From Polymorphospora lycopeni (GTDB lineage: Bacteria; Actinomycetota; Actinomycetes; Mycobacteriales; Micromonosporaceae): DNA of 64,000 nt. Shown here piece by piece: positions 7,520 through 16,518 of the stretch. The translations under genes were made by a program, and so were the position numbers. Numbering within the stretch: the first letter of the stretch is position 1; the number at the start of each line of letters is the position of its first letter. The notes beneath the pieces are model-generated. The model was given only the letters and a program-made list of their open reading frames with translations. It was not told the DNA's origin and searched no databases. The stretch covers positions 1-64,000 of the forward strand of contig NZ_JBCGDC010000019.1 of assembly GCF_042237075.1 (NCBI RefSeq), given 5' to 3'.

Positions 7520-8406
7520 CAGGATGGCGAGATCGCCGCGATCCGATGGATCGAATCGGACGGTCGGTGAGTGCGGAAGTCGCCGTTCCGGACCGGGACC
7601 CGGCCACGCTCGGCCTGCGGCTGCACGCGTTACGCACCGCGCGCGGCCTCACCCAACGGGAGCTGGCCGAACCGCGCTACACCGCGGCCTACGTCTCGTC
7701 CGTGGAGAGCGGTCGGCGGATGCCCTCCGGTGACGCACTCACCCATTTCGCCGACCGGCTCGGCGTACCGGCCACCGAGCTGGCCACGGGACGCTCTCCC
7801 GCCGAGGCCGTACGGGCAGACCTGGCACTGACCGAGGCGGACCGCACGGCCGCACACGATCCGGCCGGCGCGGAACACGTCTACCGGCGAGCGGCGACCG
7901 GCGCCGACGATCCAGAACAGGTCGCACGTGGCTGGCTCGGGCTGGGCCGCCTCGCACTGCTCCAAGGGGATCCACAGACCGCCGAACGCCACTTCGAACG
8001 GGCCGAACCACCAGAGAATGCCCCGCCGTGGCTACGCGCCGACGCCACCGCCGGGCGGGCCGCCACGCTGCGGCAACGAGGCGAACACCGGTACGCCGCG
8101 TACCTACTTGCCAACACCCGGGACGACCTGGTTCGGGCCGGACTGCCGGATCCGATCGCACTACTCGTCCTGCACACCGAACTCGCGGTCTGCCACGGCG
8201 AACTCGGCGACGAGGACGCCGCCGCGAGCGCCGCCACCACCCTGCTTCTAGCCAACCTGCTCGAGAAACAGGGCCGGGCAGACGAGGCCATCGACCTACT
8301 TCGCACCGCGCTGGCCAGGGTGGAGCAACTCGCCGCAGAGATCGGCACGGGCAGCACCACCCGGTGCGGTAACGGACCGCGCGGCTACGACACCGGCAAA
8401 GAGTGA
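7516..8406 (+). CDS. XRE-family regulator with TPR-like C-terminus, truncated by an IS relic
   Basis: Residues about 30-95 form an XRE helix-turn-helix (LGLRLHALRTARGLTQRELA, then YVSSVESGRRMPSGDAL). They are followed by helical TPR-like repeats (ARGWLGLGRLALLQGDPQTA, then ATLRQRGEHRYAAYLLANTR). The frame reads into transposon-derived sequence: its last codons (GPRGYDTGK) belong to the IS5-type relic starting near 8374, so the natural C-terminus is gone. A further internal loss near LLLANLLEKQGR is possible because this family is usually longer, around 400 residues. The target promoter is unknown. Confidence 0.6.
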   Translation: MTGWRDRRDPMDRIGRSVSAEVAVPDRDPATLGLRLHALRTARGLTQRELAEPRYTAAYVSSVESGRRMPSGDALTHFADRLGVPATELATGRSPAEAVRADLALTEADRTAAHDPAGAEHVYRRAATGADDPEQVARGWLGLGRLALLQGDPQTAERHFERAEPPENAPPWLRADATAGRAATLRQRGEHRYAAYLLANTRDDLVRAGLPDPIALLVLHTELAVCHGELGDEDAAASAATTLLLANLLEKQGRADEAIDLLRTALARVEQLAAEIGTGSTTRCGNGPRGYDTGKE

Positions 8407-8507
8407 ACGACCGCGGGCGCCACATCGTCGTGGACACCACCGGCCTGCTGCTGATCATCCGAACGGACGGGGCATCCGGGACACGACCGCTTGCCGACCC
8501 ACTCTGA
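8374..8507 (+). mobile_element. IS5-like transposase relic
   Basis: GPRGYDTGK followed, after a one-base shift, by VNDRGRHIVVDTTGLLLII matches the conserved middle of IS5-group DDE transposases (RGYDxGKKVNGRKRHIVVDTxGLLL). It ends at a TGA at 8505-8507, about 45 codons in all. No terminal repeats can be seen. It forms the broken end of the XRE gene. Confidence 0.6.
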
Positions 8508-8620
8508 TCAGCATTTACATGCAGACGAGGGAGTCGGGCATACGCAAGACAGGATTGTGTCAGGTTAGCGACAGTCCAGGGATGTCGTCGCCGGTAATTC
8601 CGTCGCCGCCGCATCGGTAA

Positions 8621-8626
8621 TACGAT
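8621..8626 (+). promoter_or_regulatory. -10-like box of a probable leaderless promoter
   Basis: TACGAT lies 6 bases before the ATG at 8633, the spacing expected when transcription starts at the start codon. No Shine-Dalgarno sequence is present. A good -35 box is not visible. The rest of 8508-8620 holds no gene. Confidence 0.4.
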
Positions 8627-8632
8627 GGTCGC

Positions 8633-9067
8633 ATGTCATCAAAGGTCTCGATTGTCGCCATGGACCACAACCCCGGTCCCGGCCCGAGAGCCGGCGTCGA
8701 CGTGACCTTTCTGCCGCTCGCCGAGGACGACGGCGTGCCGGTCTATCCTGAATCGACTCCGGTACTGATGCAGGAACTAGTGGCCACGGGACTGGTGGTG
8801 GATACCTGGCATCCCGCCTCGGAATGCGATTTCGCCTCGTCGCGCGGTCTGGTGACCGACACGCTGCTCCAGATCGGTATCGGAATCGGCTCGTCCGCCG
8901 GATGGTACGCCTTGCAGTCGATGCTGCGCCGACGCACCGGGCAGGTCAGCGTACGCGCGATTTTCGATGACGGTGTCCAGCGACGAGGCGTGGAGGTGAC
9001 CGGAGAGGCGGCCGACGTCGTCGAGGTGCTGGACAGGCTTGACCCGTTCAGGTCGGAGCCTTCCTGA
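8633..9067 (+). CDS. EACC1-like effector-associated small protein
   Basis: The 144-residue protein has an N-terminal region with LVATGLVVDTW, one hydrophobic helix (LVTDTLLQIGIGIGSSAGWY) followed by an arginine cluster (LQSMLRRR), and a C-terminal beta-rich piece (GQVSVRAIFDDGVQRRGVEV). This order is that of EACC1, the effector-associated constant component known from actinobacterial NTP-dependent conflict systems, though similarity is at the level of layout and not of long identical motifs. It is the first gene of the + strand operon, directly upstream of the EAD2-VMAP gene, which supports the assignment. It would be membrane-anchored or membrane-associated. Confidence 0.5.
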   Translation: MSSKVSIVAMDHNPGPGPRAGVDVTFLPLAEDDGVPVYPESTPVLMQELVATGLVVDTWHPASECDFASSRGLVTDTLLQIGIGIGSSAGWYALQSMLRRRTGQVSVRAIFDDGVQRRGVEVTGEAADVVEVLDRLDPFRSEPS

Positions 9068-9104
9068 TGGCGCCCTGCCGCAGCGCCCCGCCGAGGTCTC
9101 GCCC

Positions 9105-10613
9105 GTGAGCGATCTGGCGAGGAGCGTACGTGAGCCGTCGCGGCAGTATTCGACGGCGGTGGCGGAGGAACGCCTCAGACTCGTCAAACAGGTCGCGGCC
9201 GCGATGGAGGCGTCGTCGGTCATCCGCGACCCGAACAGCCGACAGTTGCTGCTTCAAGAGTTGAGCCATGCGTTGGGCGGCGCCGTGGGCTACCGGGAAC
9301 TGGGTCTGCTACGGCCCCAGATCGTCGAGCTGGTGACGGTGTGCGTGGACCGCCCGGGCGGGCTGCGCTGCCTCGTGGAATGTCTGGAGTTGCTCGAGCC
9401 GGGCAGCGAGCACACGACCGAGCTGCTGCGACTGGCGGACGAGTGGCAGGTGGTCGAGTTGTTCGCCGATTACGACATCTCCTGGCTGCGGGGCCTGCTG
9501 TCCACGGTCGAGGTGACCCGTGATCTGCGGCGGTTCGTCACCGAGACCCGCGCGGTCCCCGCCCCGCTGAGGTGCAAGAACGCCTGGGATCTCTTCACCC
9601 ACCTGGCGTCGACCAACTCACAAGGTGAGACGCCAGCGTGGCTGGGGCTGCTCGCAAAGTTGGTGCCGGCGGTGCCGGAGGCGTCGCTGGACCGGATGCG
9701 GGAGTTCGTCGCGCAGCTGGCCAAGGACTGGGGGTTCACGGAGCAGTTGGAGGTGGCCCCGACGAATCCTCCCGCGGCCGTCGGCACCGGATACCTCGTG
9801 ATCCAGTTCGAGAAGTACGGTGGCGACGACGACACCTACATCATGTCGCACTGGTACCAGTGGGCGTCTGCGGTCTGGCAGCCCCTCCGCGGTGAGGACC
9901 GGCACGTGCCGTACGGAGAACTCGAGGCAGCCGTCGACCGGGTCATAAACGAGATCGAGCGCCGTTGGTCGGATCAGGCCGGTGCCGTGACCATCGAATT
10001 CGTCCTGCCCTGGCAGCTGATCAACGAACCGGTCGACACCTGGCGCAAGGAACTCCACTCACTGATGCCAAGTCCCCTGACCACGGAGTATCCCCTGGTG
10101 ATCAGGAGCCTGGAACGCATCCGCGCCAGCCAGTGGCACCGTGTGTGGCGCAGTCGATGGCAGGGCCTCGCCAGTCGCGGCAGCGAACGGAAGCTGATTC
10201 ACTGCGCCTCGGGGCACCATGTCGACGTCCAGCTCGAGGCGACCCTCAGACGCGAGAGCGGCGTCGTGGTGCTGGTGCTCAGCGAGTCACCGACTGTGGA
10301 TAGCGTCGGAGAGCGGCAGTTGCTTGTCGGGCTACGGTCCGGGGTACCGGCCATCGTCTGGCATCGCAACCGGTCGTCCACAAGGGATGTGTGCGACACT
10401 GTCGCGTCGATGGTCGGTGATCGCGCGACAGGCGCTGGAGTGATCGAGCTTCCGTGGCGTTTCGCGGAAGTGCGGCAGTTGGCGTGGAGCGAGGACCCCA
10501 AAGGGCTCGACCAGCACATCGGACACGGATTTGTGATCTTGTTTGATGATCCGGATCGGCAGCCAGGAGGAGCGGTCTTCGCCGACGGCGACAGGCGAAG
10601 GGTCCTTGCATGA
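9105..10613 (+). CDS. EAD2-VMAP-C protein (vWA-MoxR-associated conflict system adaptor)
   Basis: The 502-residue protein begins with an effector-associated domain 2 (about residues 25-105: RDPNSRQLLLQELSHALGGA, IVELVTVCVDRPGGLRCLVE). A linker is followed by a VMAP C-terminal region (about 215-470) with GYLVIQFEKYGGDDDTYIMS, VTIEFVLPWQLINEPVDTW and PLVIRSLERIRASQWHRVWR. In described systems VMAP proteins connect an NTPase or vWA sensor to an effector, and EAD pairs recruit the effector by like-with-like contact. The caspase at 16867-17988 carries the matching EAD2. The GTG at 9105 is preceded by GAGG. The ORF opens earlier but overlaps gene 8633. Confidence 0.75.
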   Translation: MSDLARSVREPSRQYSTAVAEERLRLVKQVAAAMEASSVIRDPNSRQLLLQELSHALGGAVGYRELGLLRPQIVELVTVCVDRPGGLRCLVECLELLEPGSEHTTELLRLADEWQVVELFADYDISWLRGLLSTVEVTRDLRRFVTETRAVPAPLRCKNAWDLFTHLASTNSQGETPAWLGLLAKLVPAVPEASLDRMREFVAQLAKDWGFTEQLEVAPTNPPAAVGTGYLVIQFEKYGGDDDTYIMSHWYQWASAVWQPLRGEDRHVPYGELEAAVDRVINEIERRWSDQAGAVTIEFVLPWQLINEPVDTWRKELHSLMPSPLTTEYPLVIRSLERIRASQWHRVWRSRWQGLASRGSERKLIHCASGHHVDVQLEATLRRESGVVVLVLSESPTVDSVGERQLLVGLRSGVPAIVWHRNRSSTRDVCDTVASMVGDRATGAGVIELPWRFAEVRQLAWSEDPKGLDQHIGHGFVILFDDPDRQPGGAVFADGDRRRVLA

Positions 10614-10741
10614 GCGGCAACGGCCACGGGATGTGGGCCGCCGACGACCGGTATCCACGCCGGACGGGCGGCAGCGTCACCGGCCGGCACCGTGGCGCCC
10701 GATCGTCGGAGCCCGCGTCGGCGACGGCGGATCCGCGATGA
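10610..10741 (+). CDS. 43-aa ORF coupled at both ends; possible MoxR-ATPase N-terminal remnant
   Basis: An ATG at 10610 overlaps the VMAP stop by ATGA, and the stop of this 43-codon ORF overlaps the next gene's ATG at 10738 by ATGA. It starts MSGNGHGMWAADDRYPRRTG and has no recognisable domain. In related vWA-MoxR loci an AAA ATPase whose N-terminus has a W-x(n)-TG-x(n)-PPPWR pattern sits at this place. Here a PAPWR string occurs in the neighbouring frame (about 10687-10701). It may therefore be the remnant of a deleted ATPase gene that still keeps translational coupling. That is inference. Confidence 0.4.
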   Translation: MSGNGHGMWAADDRYPRRTGGSVTGRHRGARSSEPASATADPR

Positions 10742-13700
10742 GCCGAGCAGTGCCTGCGATCTCCGCACCCGCCGGCCGACGGGCAAACGACTCACCGGTG
10801 GAGCCGGCGGAGCAAGGCCGGGATCTCGTCGTGGTCGTCGATGACGATCCGGTGATGGAGTTCTGGGCCGACGAGATCTCGACCTTCATCGCGGTACTAC
10901 GAGCCCAGCGCGTTTTCACCTCCGTCGAGGTCAGACGTACCAGTGTCGAGGGCGGTGTCTTGCGGGTGACCGGTGACCGCGAGGCTGCCGACGTTCCGCC
11001 CGAGAGTCTGATTGATCCCACAGGGCGGCGGGTCGTCTTCCTGCTGACCCACGGCGGGTCCGATGCCTGGCGGGGCGGACTCATCCGCCCCGTGCTCGTC
11101 TCGTGGGCAGCCGGTATGACCGTTGCCGTGGTCCATCTGCTACCCCAACAGCGGTGGCGCGACCGGGGCATGGAGACCACCGAGGTGGCATGGAGCCTGG
11201 AAGGTCCGGGTCCGGCGACCTCTCGGTCGTGGCGGGTGAGCGGTCTGGATCTCCGTCCCTCCGACGAGCGGGACGAGGCCCGGCTGACGGCGGTGCCGGT
11301 CATCGAGCGCGGCACGGACTGGTTGCGACGGTGGAGCCGGCTGCTGGCCGGGCCGGCAACGGGCGAACTGCGGATGCCGGCACTCTTGCTGCCGCCCGGC
11401 GGGTTGGCGGGCAGCCGCCCCGGCCGAGCGGTTTCGGTTCAGGATCTCGTCGCCCGGTTCCGGGCCAGCGTGTCACCGGCGGCGTTCACGCTGGCGACAC
11501 GGCTGGCCGCCGCTCCGCTCAACGTCGCCGTCGTGCGCGCCGTGGCGAGGACGGTGATCCGATCGGGGCCGGATCAGCTGACCGAGGTGCTGACGAGCGA
11601 TCTGGTGCAGCCGGTTCGGCACGCGGCGGCGACAGGCGGCGCCCGCATCGGCTACGAATTCGTGCACGGTGTCCGCGAGCGACTCCTCGCGCTCGGGTAC
11701 CGCGACCGCACGGTCGAGGTCCAGCACATCGTGGAGTACGAGCTCGCGCACGACGTGCAGGCGGTACGCAATCTGACCCTTCGCGTCAAGGATCCGCAGA
11801 ACGCCTCGTACGAGCGGGTCACTCCGGCCGCCGAACCGTACCTACGGGTCGAGTTGGCTGTTCACCTCTCGCTGGGCGGGCCGAACCTCGTCGCGGCCGC
11901 ACGGCTGGGCCAGGCGCTCGGCTCTCCTATCCCACGGCAGGTACGTCGAGTACTGCAGCCACCATCCGTTACCGCTCACAGGACCATGGAGTCCGGAATG
12001 TCTGACAGAGAGAACTCGCCGGCCCCGGGGGTCTCGTTCGGTTCCGCAGCACACGTCATGCTGGATGCCGAGCCGGGCATCTCGGGCAGGGCTCCGATCG
12101 ACGATCTGCGGACCGTACCGCGGCTCGACGGGCCTTCGCCGGCTGTCGTCGGCAACCTGCCGCTCCGGAACGCGAACTTCACCGGCCGGCGTGAACTGCT
12201 CGACTCCTTGCACCAGCGCCTGCGTGCCGGCACCACCGCAGTGCTGCCGGAGGCGTTGCACGGCTCCGGCGGAGTGGGCAAGTCGCAACTCGTCATCGAG
12301 TACGTCTACCTTCATCAGCAGGATTTCGACCTCATCTGGTGGATCCCGGCCGAGCGGCCGGCGCAGATCCAGTCCGCGCTGGTGGAGTTGGCGGCGCGCC
12401 TGGCCCTGCCGGTCCCGTCGACCGCCAACACGGCGGTGCCGGCGGTGCTTGAGGCGTTGCGGGTCGGACGCCCGTACTCCAACTGGCTACTGATCTTCGA
12501 CAACGCCGAGGATCCGCACGACGTCGAGCAGTTCTTCCCCAAGGGCGGCCCCGGAAGCATCGTCGTCACCTCCCGCAACGGCGCGTGGCGGGGCATCGCG
12601 AACAGTCTTCCGGTCGACGTGTTCGAGCGGCGGGAGAGCATCGATCTGCTTCGCCGTCGGGGGCCGGACCTGGCCGTCGACGACGCTGACCGGCTCGCCG
12701 CGGCCCTGGGTGACCTTCCCCTGGCCATCGAGCAGGCGGCGGCCTGGCGTGCCGAGACGAGGATGCCAACCGACGAGTACCTGGAACTCCTCGACGCCAG
12801 CCGTCCGATCCTCGATGACGAGACCGCGCAGCAGGACTACCCGGAACTTGTCGCCGCGGCATGGAACGTGTCCCTCAACTGGCTGCGCGACCAGGACCTG
12901 TCGGCCCTCCGGTTGTTGCAGGTGTGCTCATTCTTCGCGCCCGAGCCGATCGGCAAGGTGCTCCTGTCGAAGCCACGCGCGCTGCACATCCATCCCGACC
13001 TCGATCCCCTGGTCCGCAACCCGATCCGTCTCAACCGGGCGATCCGTACGGTCGGCCGCCTCTCGCTGGCGAGAATCGACCACCGGACGAATTCCTTCCA
13101 GATGCACCGCCTCGTCCAACGCGTACTGATCAACCAGATGGATCCGGAAGACCGCGAAGCCCTCCGGCACGGCGCCCACATGTTGCTGGCCGGCAACGAC
13201 CCCGACCAGCCTGACGACGCTGACCACTGGCCGCGGTACGCCGAGTTGTACCCGCACATCGTCGCCTCCGGTGCGGAGCAGTGCGCGAACGAACTGGTGC
13301 GCGACATGGTGCTGAACGAGGCGAAGTACCTGTGGCGGTGGGGGGACCACCTGGGTGCACGTGATCTTTCGCAGCGGGCATGGACGGCCTGGACCGCAGA
13401 CGGCGGGGGTGCCGACCCGGACAGTCTCCGGATGGCGAGCTGGCTCGGTTTCATGCATTTCGTCGTCGGTGACTACGCCGCCGCGGCCGCACTGAACGCC
13501 CAGACGCTCGAACTCTACCGACAGACCCTCGGCGACGAGCGGGAGGAGACCCTGGACGCCATCGGTGCCGTGGCCGCCGACCACCGGGTCGCAGGTGACT
13601 TCGCCGGTGCGCTGGACCGCTCGCTCGTCGTCTACGAACAGGCGAAGCAGAACTTCGGTGAGGAGGAGCCGTTCACGCTGCGCGCCGCCCACAATCTCGC

Positions 13701-14619
13701 GGTGAGCATGCGGCTGTCCGGCCTGTTCGGACGGGCTCTCCAACTCGACGAGCAGACCTACCAGCGTCTCGTGCAGATCTACGGCACCGACCACCCGGAC
13801 AGCCTCAGCACCTTCGGCGGCATCAACCTGGACCGACGGGAACTCGGCGACTACATCGCGGCGCACGCGAACCAGGAGAACGTCGTCGCCATGGCCCGCC
13901 GGATGCTGAAGTACGACGACCACCCGGATCTGCTGCGGCAGAGCCACATGCTGGCGAGTTTCCGGCGCAAGGCCGGTCACCACCACGACGCGCTCGACCT
14001 GTCCAGCAACGTGCTGCGCCGCTTCCGTACGCGCTACGGCGACAACCATCCCGACACCGTGCTCGCCACGCTGACCTTCTCCATCGACCAGCGGATGACC
14101 GGCGATCTGCGCGCAGCCAGGGAGGCGGCGGAGGTGGCGGTGGAGGGCCTGCGCCGGCTGTACGGCGAGGACCATCCGCATACGGCCGGTGCGCAGGTAG
14201 ACCTGGCGGTGACGCTTCGTCTGCTCGGAGAGTGCGAACAGGCCCGGGAGCTCGACCAGGTGGCATTGGAGCGGCTGACCAGCCGGCTTGGTCCGTCGCA
14301 TGCCCTGGTGCTGGCCGCCCGGATCGACCTCGCGAGCGACCACTACGAACTCGGCGCCTACGAGGATGCCCACGCCCTTGACGCAGATACCCTCACGCAG
14401 TGTCGTCAGGTCCTCGGCAATACCCACCCGACCACGCTCGTGTGCGCTCTGAACCTCGCCATGGATCTGCGGGAACTCGGGCGCGATTCTGAGGCGGGCA
14501 GGTTGTTCGACTCGAACCTCGAGCAGTTGCGGCAGGCCCTCGGCTTCCGGCACCCGGCGGTCGCGGCGGCCGGTGCCGGCGTACGGGCCAACTGCGACAT
14601 CGACCCGCTCCCCCTGTAG
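10738..14619 (+). CDS. SAV_2336-STAND NTPase-TPR protein (FxsT-like)
   Basis: The 1293-residue protein has three parts. Residues about 25-420 match the SAV_2336 N-terminal-related region (LVVVVDDDPVMEFWADEIST, SLIDPTGRRVVFLLTHGGSD, then FRASVSPAAFTLATRLAAAP and ARIGYEFVHGVRERLLALGY). Residues about 450-780 are a STAND/NB-ARC NTPase: FTGRREL, P-loop GGVGKS near 510-515, LLIFDNAED near 582, GDLPLAIEQAAA near 657. From about 880 to the end come tetratricopeptide repeats with a recurring Gly-Asp/His-P-D/T spacing. This STAND-TPR part is typical of FxsT of FxSxx-COOH RiPP systems. It is the probable NTP-dependent switch of the locus. Confidence 0.85.
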   Translation: MSRAVPAISAPAGRRANDSPVEPAEQGRDLVVVVDDDPVMEFWADEISTFIAVLRAQRVFTSVEVRRTSVEGGVLRVTGDREAADVPPESLIDPTGRRVVFLLTHGGSDAWRGGLIRPVLVSWAAGMTVAVVHLLPQQRWRDRGMETTEVAWSLEGPGPATSRSWRVSGLDLRPSDERDEARLTAVPVIERGTDWLRRWSRLLAGPATGELRMPALLLPPGGLAGSRPGRAVSVQDLVARFRASVSPAAFTLATRLAAAPLNVAVVRAVARTVIRSGPDQLTEVLTSDLVQPVRHAAATGGARIGYEFVHGVRERLLALGYRDRTVEVQHIVEYELAHDVQAVRNLTLRVKDPQNASYERVTPAAEPYLRVELAVHLSLGGPNLVAAARLGQALGSPIPRQVRRVLQPPSVTAHRTMESGMSDRENSPAPGVSFGSAAHVMLDAEPGISGRAPIDDLRTVPRLDGPSPAVVGNLPLRNANFTGRRELLDSLHQRLRAGTTAVLPEALHGSGGVGKSQLVIEYVYLHQQDFDLIWWIPAERPAQIQSALVELAARLALPVPSTANTAVPAVLEALRVGRPYSNWLLIFDNAEDPHDVEQFFPKGGPGSIVVTSRNGAWRGIANSLPVDVFERRESIDLLRRRGPDLAVDDADRLAAALGDLPLAIEQAAAWRAETRMPTDEYLELLDASRPILDDETAQQDYPELVAAAWNVSLNWLRDQDLSALRLLQVCSFFAPEPIGKVLLSKPRALHIHPDLDPLVRNPIRLNRAIRTVGRLSLARIDHRTNSFQMHRLVQRVLINQMDPEDREALRHGAHMLLAGNDPDQPDDADHWPRYAELYPHIVASGAEQCANELVRDMVLNEAKYLWRWGDHLGARDLSQRAWTAWTADGGGADPDSLRMASWLGFMHFVVGDYAAAAALNAQTLELYRQTLGDEREETLDAIGAVAADHRVAGDFAGALDRSLVVYEQAKQNFGEEEPFTLRAAHNLAVSMRLSGLFGRALQLDEQTYQRLVQIYGTDHPDSLSTFGGINLDRRELGDYIAAHANQENVVAMARRMLKYDDHPDLLRQSHMLASFRRKAGHHHDALDLSSNVLRRFRTRYGDNHPDTVLATLTFSIDQRMTGDLRAAREAAEVAVEGLRRLYGEDHPHTAGAQVDLAVTLRLLGECEQARELDQVALERLTSRLGPSHALVLAARIDLASDHYELGAYEDAHALDADTLTQCRQVLGNTHPTTLVCALNLAMDLRELGRDSEAGRLFDSNLEQLRQALGFRHPAVAAAGAGVRANCDIDPLPL

Positions 14620-14643
14620 CGGCACAACGTCCGATCCGGCGGG

Positions 14644-16518
14644 TCAGACAGCCTGCCAGCCCGCCGGGTCGACGGTGTCGAACCGCAGGTCGGGGAGCCC
14701 GTCACCGAGCCAGCCAGCCATCTCCAGCGGATCCAGGGTCACCGTCGCGGCCCCGCGCGCCCGTAGCCCTCGGACGACGGCCACGATTAGTTCCGGGCGG
14801 CCGAGCAGAGCCCGCGTCGCCGGATCGGCGGGGCGGTCGAGCCGGGTGAGACCGAGGCCGACCCAGGCGTGTACGTGCGACGGGTTCTGCCTCAGCTCGC
14901 CAAGGTAGCCGGCGTGTGCCTGCTCGATGTCCCCCGCGACGAGGGCGAGGTCGGCCGGGGTGGCACCCGCGACCCTGTCCCCTACCTCGTCGGGGGCGGC
15001 GCGTAGCCGCCTGAAGGCGTCCGGATCGAACAGCAGGTATCTGCGTAGGACGGCCCGGGCGTCGAGCAGGCCGGGCGGTGGTTCCGCCAGCACCTTTTCG
15101 GCACCGACGGCGAGGACGGCGTCCGCCGCCGGGACACGGTGCCGCCAGCCGGTGACGAGTGCGTCAAGCTCGGCGGGGTCCAGGCGGATGTTGTGGCCTC
15201 GCCACAGTGCATAGTGATCGAGGGCGACGGCGTGGGCCGCGTCGAGCGCGGCGGGGGGCAACGGATCGTCCTGGCCTGCCTTCAGCTCTGTGTGCAGGGT
15301 GTCTACGAACTGTTGGCCATGCCCGGTCAGCCGGCCCGACGTCGTGATCATCCGCAGGACGCCGAGGGTCTGCCGGCGCCACAGCGCAAACTCGAAGTCC
15401 GCCGCTGCCCGCTCCTGCGGTGGCGCGTGGTGCCGGTGAACCTGCCAGAACTGGGTGATGCCAACGAACGCGTACGCACCCTGGAGGACACCGGCGAGGG
15501 GTCTTGGGTCGTCTCGCCAGGGGACGTAGTAGCGCAGGCCGTCGTCGGGGTCGCAGAGGGTGAGCAGGTGGGACAAGGCACCGAGCTTGTGGTGCTGCGA
15601 CTCGTGTACCAGGGTGACTGCCAGTTGCACCGCGTCGTCCGGTTCGGAGAGCAGGATGCCCCCGAACGCCTCGGCGCCCGACGCGGACAGCGGACGGAAG
15701 CGTTCGCGGCGTGGCACCGGTGCCAGGGTCCGTACGATTCCGGCGATCGCCAGGGCGCATGCGCGCTGCTCGCGGACCAGCAGTTCCCAGGCACGCGCGA
15801 GATGCACGCGCCAGCGGGTGATCTCGGTCGCCGACAGCGGCTGCGGCGATGTGGGGCCTCGCAGGTCGCGGTACACGTCGCGGTCGAGCAGTTCGACCCG
15901 GAGGTCGACGCCGTCCTCACCGACCTCGACGACGACGGGTACGTGCCAGTCCGGATCGCCGGACAGGCATCGTACGGTGCGGGCGCCGGTGTCTATATCG
16001 ACCTGCCCGTCGCGGGCCCGCACGCGGACGACCGCGCGGTCCGTGGGGACCGACGCGGAGCCCACCGTAGGCAGCATCGCGGAACCCTGGCGCACAGGTA
16101 TGTCGAGTTCGAAGGAGAGATCGGCCCGAACAGCACACGCGGCCGCGAGGGCGTGTAGGTATCCCACGTCCAGCCACATCGGCACCAGGGGGTCGGCGTC
16201 GTCGCCCAGCCGACGCAGGGTGTGCGCGGCCCAGATGCCGACCTGTGGCTGGGCCAGGACGTCCTCGGTGCTGTCCGGAGCGGCTCCGTAGGCCCGGACC
16301 AGCAACTGCCAGGCGTCGCTGGCAGGCGCGAGCGGACCGCAGGCCTCGGGCCGGATGACGCACGTGTCCAGCACTGCGCGCAGCACTAGCAGCCGCCAGC
16401 TGCGCTCGGACCGCCAGAGCGCCGCGACGCTCGATTCGTCTCCGGCACCAGTGGCCAGGGTTTCGAAGTGTGCCTGTTCGAGGTAGGTCGGACCTAACGA
16501 GAAGGAATCAGACGACAT
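14644..16518 (-). CDS. HExxH-type peptide beta-hydroxylase (RiPP tailoring, putative)
   Basis: The 624-residue protein belongs to the HEXXH-motif peptide-modification family found beside FxSxx-type precursors and annotated as alpha-ketoglutarate-dependent beta-hydroxylases. The motif HESQHH is at residues 305-310 inside AVQLAVTLVHESQHHKLGAL, with its two metal-binding histidines intact. In the fused FxsB forms I recall, this domain is degenerate. The N-terminus (MSSDSFSLGPTYLEQAHFET) and helical C-terminus (ALVAGDIEQAHAGYLGELRQ) are typical. The ATG at 16518 has a GGAGGAAC site and overlaps the end of the precursor gene, so the two are co-translated. No radical SAM gene is seen in the window. 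It converges on the FxsT-like gene. Confidence 0.75.
   Translation of the reverse strand: MSSDSFSLGPTYLEQAHFETLATGAGDESSVAALWRSERSWRLLVLRAVLDTCVIRPEACGPLAPASDAWQLLVRAYGAAPDSTEDVLAQPQVGIWAAHTLRRLGDDADPLVPMWLDVGYLHALAAACAVRADLSFELDIPVRQGSAMLPTVGSASVPTDRAVVRVRARDGQVDIDTGARTVRCLSGDPDWHVPVVVEVGEDGVDLRVELLDRDVYRDLRGPTSPQPLSATEITRWRVHLARAWELLVREQRACALAIAGIVRTLAPVPRRERFRPLSASGAEAFGGILLSEPDDAVQLAVTLVHESQHHKLGALSHLLTLCDPDDGLRYYVPWRDDPRPLAGVLQGAYAFVGITQFWQVHRHHAPPQERAAADFEFALWRRQTLGVLRMITTSGRLTGHGQQFVDTLHTELKAGQDDPLPPAALDAAHAVALDHYALWRGHNIRLDPAELDALVTGWRHRVPAADAVLAVGAEKVLAEPPPGLLDARAVLRRYLLFDPDAFRRLRAAPDEVGDRVAGATPADLALVAGDIEQAHAGYLGELRQNPSHVHAWVGLGLTRLDRPADPATRALLGRPELIVAVVRGLRARGAATVTLDPLEMAGWLGDGLPDLRFDTVDPAGWQAV

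Noticed and set aside
9067..9107. 13-codon ORF overlapping the EACC1-like stop (TGATG) and the VMAP start (GTGA)
   Set aside because: Coupling looks neat, but 13 codons without conservation data cannot be supported as a gene.
12928..14625. 565-aa minus-strand ORF opposite the TPR part of the FxsT-like gene
   Set aside because: It has no recognisable domain and overlaps a strand with STAND and TPR motifs; long antisense frames are common in GC-rich genes.
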